Source: a virus
IMG/VR virus record: IMGVR_UViG_3300008107_000266
Location: 1-32,583 of that record
Direction: 5' to 3' (one strand)
DNA: 32,583 nt
Each line of letters begins with the position of its first letter. The first letter of the stretch is position 1. The position numbers were made by a program, and so were the translations under genes. Positions 30,001 through 32,583 of this stretch are shown in pieces. The notes under the pieces were generated by a model. The model saw only the letters and a program-made list of their open reading frames with translations, made no database searches and was not told the origin of the DNA.

Positions 30001-30726
30001 TCCACTAACGTTTTCTCTTACTCTCGTTACAGTGTTTGTATCTTGTCCAACAATTGTAATCTCTTGACCAGATTGTGTAATACTCGTAAATGCACCAGCT
30101 TTGAGAATTACATTACCAGTAACCAGCGTTCCTCCTTCTGCCGATACTCTGGTAATTGTATCCCTATCTTCTGCCGATGCTGATAAAGTAATTTGATCTC
30201 CAGATCTACCGATGTATAAGTTTGCTACTTTATGGTTTGCTGGTAATACACCGCTATACGCAGCAACGGCAAGAGTAACATCATCATCTACACCAGCACC
30301 AAAATTTCCACCAGATGTCAAACGAATAATCTTTGCGTTTGTCGCTCCATCAGCAGCAGAAATACTATAAGTAGTATTATCATTTGGTGTAGTTACACTT
30401 CCACCCAGAGCAATTTCCGTTCCATTAATAGTAATTGAATTATTTACTAGAGCTGCATTTGGAATACTAGTGAATGTATTTGTTGTTCCAGATAAGAAAC
30501 TAGATTCAATAGTTTTATTGGTGATTGTCTGAGTTGCTGTCAGATAAACATCTCCTGGATTATCCCACAATACAGTCGAACCATCTGTTTTAAGATACTG
30601 TCCAGAAGAACCAGTCGATCCATTAACTGAAATTCCATTTCCAGTTAAATCTAGATTATCGCCAGATACAAGTTCTTCAATCTTTTTTGAAACAGCATTA
30701 ACAATTAATGGAAAACGATCAGCCAT
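27091..30726 (-). CDS. Large tail-fibre-like structural protein, 1211 aa
   Basis: The N-terminus MADRFPLIVNAVSKKIEELV, then LDLTGNGI and QYLKTDGS is a virion-attachment start seen in cyanophage fibres. Residues 185-375 hold four related repeats of 40-47 residues (DTITRVRA, SGDVTLASG, LTQSGSTITV). Residues 745-850 hold shorter repeats (NTALGYEAG, NVAIGNNAL, NIAVGRDSQ, NVAVGANTL) like the head repeats of trimeric adhesins. Many segments are Thr/Ser/Gly-rich beta. It is expected to be a trimeric fibre binding the host surface. A CATAAATA late box is upstream. Confidence 0.82.
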   Translation of the reverse strand: MADRFPLIVNAVSKKIEELVSGDNLDLTGNGISVNGSTGSSGQYLKTDGSTVLWDNPGDVYLTATQTITNKTIESSFLSGTTNTFTSIPNAALVNNSITINGTEIALGGSVTTPNDNTTYSISAADGATNAKIIRLTSGGNFGAGVDDDVTLAVAAYSGVLPANHKVANLYIGRSGDQITLSASAEDRDTITRVSAEGGTLVTGNVILKAGAFTSITQSGQEITIVGQDTNTVTRVRENVSGSGSYVSGDVTLASGSTNLTIAQSGNTFTFNSLDTITRVRATGAGGGSFTSGDISFAPGANVTLTQSGSTITVASSFTNTETFLRGTSSGTYTAGNITLVQGGATTISQGTNATTGAPEITISSVDTNTTFTPLSGGGLTISGAAATGAPGGTEFSIKNVANFTNQKVLKWDSGNNQITNSIINDDGSTVTIGGDLIVTGATTTVQSQTLVIEDNIIEMRRGVSITGADGGIQVNRTTNSLGLVTSYSSLLWTENGGYWRTYDGSVSQRLVTEGETQTLTNKTLTSPTLTTPNIGVATATSVNGLSISQVVSGTLTIANNKTFTCNNTLTFQGTDNSTVSFGAGGTVIYSNNRIDALASTTSNQLAGKISDETGTGGRLMFNLSPQVQTSLTTNSASFDLIDSTATLINFAGAATTLHIGAGRPATPNTPANTVRIFGSMKLQCDGSVILGDAVGDLLTVNSTATFVNSDIRILGVDVGRGGNQLATNTRVGENALYSITSGTQNTALGYEAGLTLNSGAGNVAIGNNALRSAGTATYNIAVGRDSQYSDLTGSKNVAVGANTLYGNSGGGYNVCIGHYAGAGATGSGNVLIGAADDENDTNATYRPPTPGGDRQLVIGSGTGTWIRGDSGFNVQFLNDVGIGGNLTLTGNLLVNGITTTLNTSTLTVDDKLIDLGNVENTTFTANVTNGSPTISNVSSFANVIPGMVVSISTSGINVAVGTKILSIDSVAETITLDNNVNGSSGQATFNVVGPSDTSADGGGIRLLGTTNKSITWTDATDAWTSTEHFDLASGKQYRIGNVLIASGSQIGPSTGSFSLGAAVTSSSLTSVGTLTSLTVSGTTNLNQITETVVNAFNTTLAPSSGTLTVDTSAGTVVLGDLNASVTTWAFTNVPTANSKATTVTLIIDGDTAQTYGDACSVNGSSVSGGVKWSGGSAPTATNNFDIITFTIVKDSAGTINVFGSGNTNFS

Positions 30727-30762
30727 TTAACTTACCAAGGATGGATACTAGTGCTCTTGGTT

Positions 30763-30770
30763 TATTTATG
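30763..30770 (-). promoter_or_regulatory. Late promoter CATAAATA for the tail fibre
   Basis: CATAAATA on the minus strand, 36 nt before the fibre ATG and just downstream of tRNA-Gly. Only the first base differs from the T4 late consensus. Confidence 0.65.
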
Positions 30771-30792
30771 CCGCATAAAAATAACGGGAATA

Positions 30793-30864
30793 AGCGGGTG
30801 ATCGGACTCGAACCGACGACATCTAACTTGGAAGGATAGCGTTCTACCACTGAACTACACCCGC
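30793..30864 (-). tRNA. tRNA-Gly(UCC)
   Basis: The acceptor GCGGGTG pairs with CACCCGC, discriminator U as usual for bacterial tRNA-Gly. The anticodon arm is CTATC, loop CTTCCAA, GTTAG (one G-U), anticodon UCC. The T arm is GTCGG TTCGAGT CCGAT. No CCA encoded. It is about 930 nt away from tRNA-Pro on the same strand. Confidence 0.95.
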
Positions 30865-31038
30865 GAGAAAGGGGGTTGTCAATCCCCCGTTGCTAGGCTC
30901 GCCACTGGAACGTATAAACCAGGCGGGAGAGAGTCCCATCCGCACCACCAATTCTTTAGAGAAATTGGAAACTCCAGGGGTCATAAGACCATCCCGACCA
31001 GGGCGCTTTTTACGCCATCCCGAGGCGCGGGTCATTTG
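30844..31038 (-). CDS. Doubtful ORF, 64 aa, overlapping tRNA-Gly
   Basis: An open frame from an ATG with GGAG 4 nt upstream encodes MTRASGWRKKRPGRDGLMTP and continues to VRMGLSPAWFIRSSG. It ends inside the tRNA-Gly gene. The stretch is clearly GC-richer than its surroundings and contains several short hairpins. It could be a real basic protein, a host-derived fragment or a structured RNA. No family is recognised. Confidence 0.35.
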   Translation of the reverse strand, partial: QMTRASGWRKKRPGRDGLMTPGVSNFSKELVVRMGLSPAWFIRSSGEPSNGGLTTPFLAGVVQW

Positions 31039-31078
31039 ACTCCACCAGGATAAGTTTTCAGTCTTTCCAGGACCAAAA

Positions 31079-31085
31079 TATTTAG
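31079..31085 (-). promoter_or_regulatory. T4-late-like box CTAAATA
   Basis: CTAAATA on the minus strand containing the TAA stop of the 79-aa gene. The next possible start (31038) is 40 nt away, longer than the usual 22-24 nt. It could serve the doubtful ORF and tRNA-Gly. Confidence 0.45.
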
Positions 31086-31321
31086 TCCCACTTTCGATAG
31101 GCACCTACCTCAGGATCGGGATCTAACCACTTAGTATACTCAGGATCTTCTAAGCATACATCAAGTTGCATTTGGTTGTCAAGCAAATACATATCAGTAT
31201 AACGTTTGGTCCACTCGTTGAACTTTTGGATGCGATAGTCAGGTTTGCCGTTGATCTCTAAAGTACCACACTGGACATAACGATATGGAGAGCGTTCAAG
31301 GATGACGGTTGGTTTGATCAT
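31082..31321 (-). CDS. Conserved hypothetical protein, 79 aa
   Basis: It begins MIKPTVILERSPYRYVQCGT and contains KPDYRIQKFNEWTKRYTDMY and a C-terminal DPDPEVGAYRKWD. Aromatic and charged, no domain recognised. It overlaps the antitoxin-like gene by ATGA, so both belong to the operon with glutaredoxin. Confidence 0.72.
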   Translation of the reverse strand: MIKPTVILERSPYRYVQCGTLEINGKPDYRIQKFNEWTKRYTDMYLLDNQMQLDVCLEDPEYTKWLDPDPEVGAYRKWD

Positions 31322-31521
31322 GGAGCATCGTTGTGTTCTGTCATCATATTATACCATGCATCCTCGCTCGCGTCACTCACTAAAGGTGACAGTTCACCAG
31401 CTGGCACAGCGACAACTGCCTTACCGTCTGGTTGTCTGATCAAAAACTTTTCCCCACCCTCAATACGATCCATATAAGTATCGAGATTTTTTTCAAAGTC
31501 AGCAACAGTTACTTCAATCAT
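31318..31521 (-). CDS. Phd/YefM antitoxin-like protein
   Basis: 67 residues from the ATG giving MIEVTVADFEKNLDTYMDRI, chosen for its ATGA overlap with the glutaredoxin gene. The pattern VTVADFEKNLDTYMDRIEGG, EKFLIRQPDGKAVVAVPA is that of the Phd/YefM DNA-binding N-terminal domain. The following gene (79 aa) does not look like a Doc or RelE toxin, so the protein seems solitary. It may neutralise a host toxin or act as a repressor. Homology is by eye. Confidence 0.7.
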   Translation of the reverse strand: MIEVTVADFEKNLDTYMDRIEGGEKFLIRQPDGKAVVAVPAGELSPLVSDASEDAWYNMMTEHNDAP

Positions 31522-31763
31522 GGCACACAACAGATTTGTTTTTCTTGCATATAACGGATAGATTCTTGGCAACCACCTAAGTGCAAATCACCAAGAACGA
31601 TTTGAGGAAAAGTGGCACCTTCGCCAAATTCAGCATAGAATTCTTCTCGTGTGAAGTCTCTATCCAGTTCATAAACTACATGCTGTAATTCTTCATGTTC
31701 CACAACTGCGATGAACTTTTCACAGAATGGACATCCTGGTTTTGAGTAAACGGTAAATGCCAT
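31518..31763 (-). CDS. Glutaredoxin (CPFC)
   Basis: 81 residues starting MAFTVYSKPGCPFCEKFIAV. The CPFC site, GATFPQIVLGDLHLGGCQES (cis-Pro and GG) and length fit a monodomain glutaredoxin. A longer frame runs upstream into tRNA-Pro and is rejected. It differs from the CFYC glutaredoxin at 21.8 kb, so the phage has two. The C-terminus ends CCVP. Confidence 0.88.
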   Translation of the reverse strand: MAFTVYSKPGCPFCEKFIAVVEHEELQHVVYELDRDFTREEFYAEFGEGATFPQIVLGDLHLGGCQESIRYMQEKQICCVP

Positions 31764-31794
31764 AATTGGATTGAAAATAATATATATTTCACAA

Positions 31795-31868
31795 TCGGGG
31801 TGATAGGATTCGAACCTACGACCTCCCGCTCCCAAAGCGGATGCGCTACCAAACTGCGCTACACCCCG
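31795..31868 (-). tRNA. tRNA-Pro(UGG)
   Basis: The acceptor CGGGGTG pairs with CACCCCG, discriminator A; C1-G72 is typical of bacterial tRNA-Pro. The anticodon arm is TCCGC, loop TTTGGGA, GCGGG, anticodon UGG. The T arm is GTAGG TTCGAAT CCTAT with a closing G-U. No CCA encoded. Confidence 0.95.
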
Positions 31869-31869
31869 A

Positions 31870-32529
31870 TTAAATGCTCCACATACGGAGCAGGTTGTTA
31901 TGAGACTTACAAATCAAATCAAACTCTTCAGTCTTTCCCTGATTTGCTAACAGAGACATCTTAGCAGAATTCAAATCAAAAAGCAACTCCCTTTGGTAGG
32001 GATCTTTAACTCTACTTTCAACCCAACCGCAACAAACAAGACGAGTTCCAGAAGTAACTTCAGTAACTTCATGTAATGTAGAGGAAGGATATAGAATGGC
32101 GTCACCAGATTTTAACTTAATGCCATCAAATTCTTCAGATACTAGATACCCACCTTCATATTCACTTGGATCATTTAGAAATATAGTGAATGAAAGATCA
32201 GTTCTTCGTCCACTAATAAAAGCATTATCAACATGATCACCATACTTTCCACCTTCAGATGTTTTGCTGAAGATAAAAGAATGAATTTTTTTAGGAACAG
32301 AAAATGAATTGAATAGCAAATTCTTACCAAGAACATGTCCCACAAGTCCAACAAGTTTTTCGTATGCTGGACAAAATTGATTAAGTTGTTTATTCACTTT
32401 TACTTGTGAAGCAGCAATACCAGCTGTAGTAGTGCCATCTTCCCACCACTTAGGATCTTCCTCATCAAGAATTCTGATTGCTTTGTCAAGATCAGTTTGA
32501 CTAAGAAGATCCTCAATCGTCAAGTACAT
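31870..32529 (-). CDS. PKHD-type 2OG-Fe(II) hydroxylase
   Basis: 219 residues resembling PiuC/YbiX-type hydroxylases. KYGDHVDNAF has the HxD iron pair. DLSFTIFLNDPSEYEGGYLV is typical of the family. LHEVTEVTSGTRLVCCGWVE has the distal His and the 2OG-binding Arg. The C-terminal helical region (LNSAKMSLLANQGK) is also usual. Members are known from many T4-like cyanophages and are suspected to act in iron or nitrogen stress responses; the substrate is unknown. It ends directly next to tRNA-Pro. Confidence 0.9.
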   Translation of the reverse strand: MYLTIEDLLSQTDLDKAIRILDEEDPKWWEDGTTTAGIAASQVKVNKQLNQFCPAYEKLVGLVGHVLGKNLLFNSFSVPKKIHSFIFSKTSEGGKYGDHVDNAFISGRRTDLSFTIFLNDPSEYEGGYLVSEEFDGIKLKSGDAILYPSSTLHEVTEVTSGTRLVCCGWVESRVKDPYQRELLFDLNSAKMSLLANQGKTEEFDLICKSHNNLLRMWSI

Positions 32530-32533
32530 AATA

Positions 32534-32583
32534 TCAAAGTTTCAGAGTAGCATCACCTTTGTAGCATACGTGGCGGGGAGCAG
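32534..32583 (-). CDS. C-terminal end of a partial protein
   Basis: A minus-strand frame enters from the right edge and ends APRHVCYKGDATLKL before TGA. Only 15 residues are visible. The sequence reads like protein and the stop sits 5 nt before the hydroxylase ATG, matching the local gene spacing, but nothing more can be said. Confidence 0.4.
   Translation of the reverse strand, partial: APRHVCYKGDATLKL

Noticed and set aside
27091-30726. Possible CRISPR or tandem DNA repeat from recurring words in the fibre gene
   Set aside because: The repetition is at protein level with diverged codons, and no spacer-repeat pattern is present.
31764-31835. Upstream extension of the second glutaredoxin
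   Set aside because: It runs through the tRNA-Pro gene and adds a non-family N-terminus.

Overview
The window is part of the genome of a marine T4-like cyanophage (a Synechococcus/Prochlorococcus myovirus). The evidence is a T4-type baseplate and hub gene set (homologues of gp4, gp5, gp26, gp48 and gp53, with gp27-like and tail-tube-like proteins), gp32, gp33 and PhoH, combined with cyanobacterial genes: psbA (D1), hli, plant-type ferredoxin, ThyX, DUF4278 and a DUF1825-like gene. Nearly all genes lie on the minus strand. Only gp4, an unnamed virion gene, gp48 and gp53 (12.57-15.42 kb) are on the plus strand.

Layout. (1) 1-1000: three minus-strand tRNA genes (UAA, CAU, UAU anticodons), a 2OG-Fe(II) oxygenase, a 42-aa basic ORF and a strong early promoter. 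(2) 1060-1957: a second 2OG oxygenase split by a frameshift or deletion, and two small ORFs. (3) 2009-12542: the baseplate hub and tail module. It holds a beta-helix spike separated from the gp5 OB-fold protein, a gp27-like hub protein, a 966-aa tape-measure-like protein with lysozyme and NlpC/CHAP-like domains, gp26 with an apparent -1 frameshift extension, and a tail-tube-like protein. (4) 12574-15420 (+): gp4, unnamed gene, gp48, gp53. (5) 15434-19931: replication and metabolism genes: gp32, DUF1825-like, gp33, MGME1/RecB-like nuclease, phoH with an in-frame TGA, thyX and small conserved ORFs. (6) 19954-21798: small accessory genes, including a DUF4278 protein behind a hairpin-rich leader. 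(7) 21791-24530: a photosynthesis and redox island: glutaredoxin, psbA, hli, ferredoxin, an hli-like gene and microproteins, with consensus promoters and terminators. (8) 24552-30770: a sulfotransferase-like protein, a 2OG oxygenase, a glycine-rich fibre-like protein and a 1211-aa tail fibre. (9) 30793-32583: tRNA-Gly, a GC-rich stretch, a Phd-like antitoxin-like protein, a second glutaredoxin, tRNA-Pro and a PKHD-type oxygenase.

Genes are packed with ATGA, TAATG, GTGA and TTGA overlaps. Two promoter types are visible. Host-sigma70-like early promoters (TTGACA, 17-19 nt, TATAAT-like) precede psbA, gp32, the photosynthesis operon and others. T4-late-like CTAAATA/ATAAATA boxes lie mostly 22-24 nt before structural genes. 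Several of both types are embedded in the stop codon of the preceding gene.

The most notable observation is a complete-looking -1 programmed frameshift signal at the end of gp26: slippery T TTT TTC, 8-nt spacer holding the zero-frame stop, then an 8-bp hairpin. It would fuse gp26 to a 62-residue extension that has no ATG at its beginning. Other points of interest are the TGA inside phoH, two tRNAs whose variable arms do not match their anticodons, a hairpin-rich leader at 20.3 kb, and a consensus plus-strand late promoter pointing antisense into the photosynthesis operon. Family names rest on recognised motifs and gene order, not on database searches.
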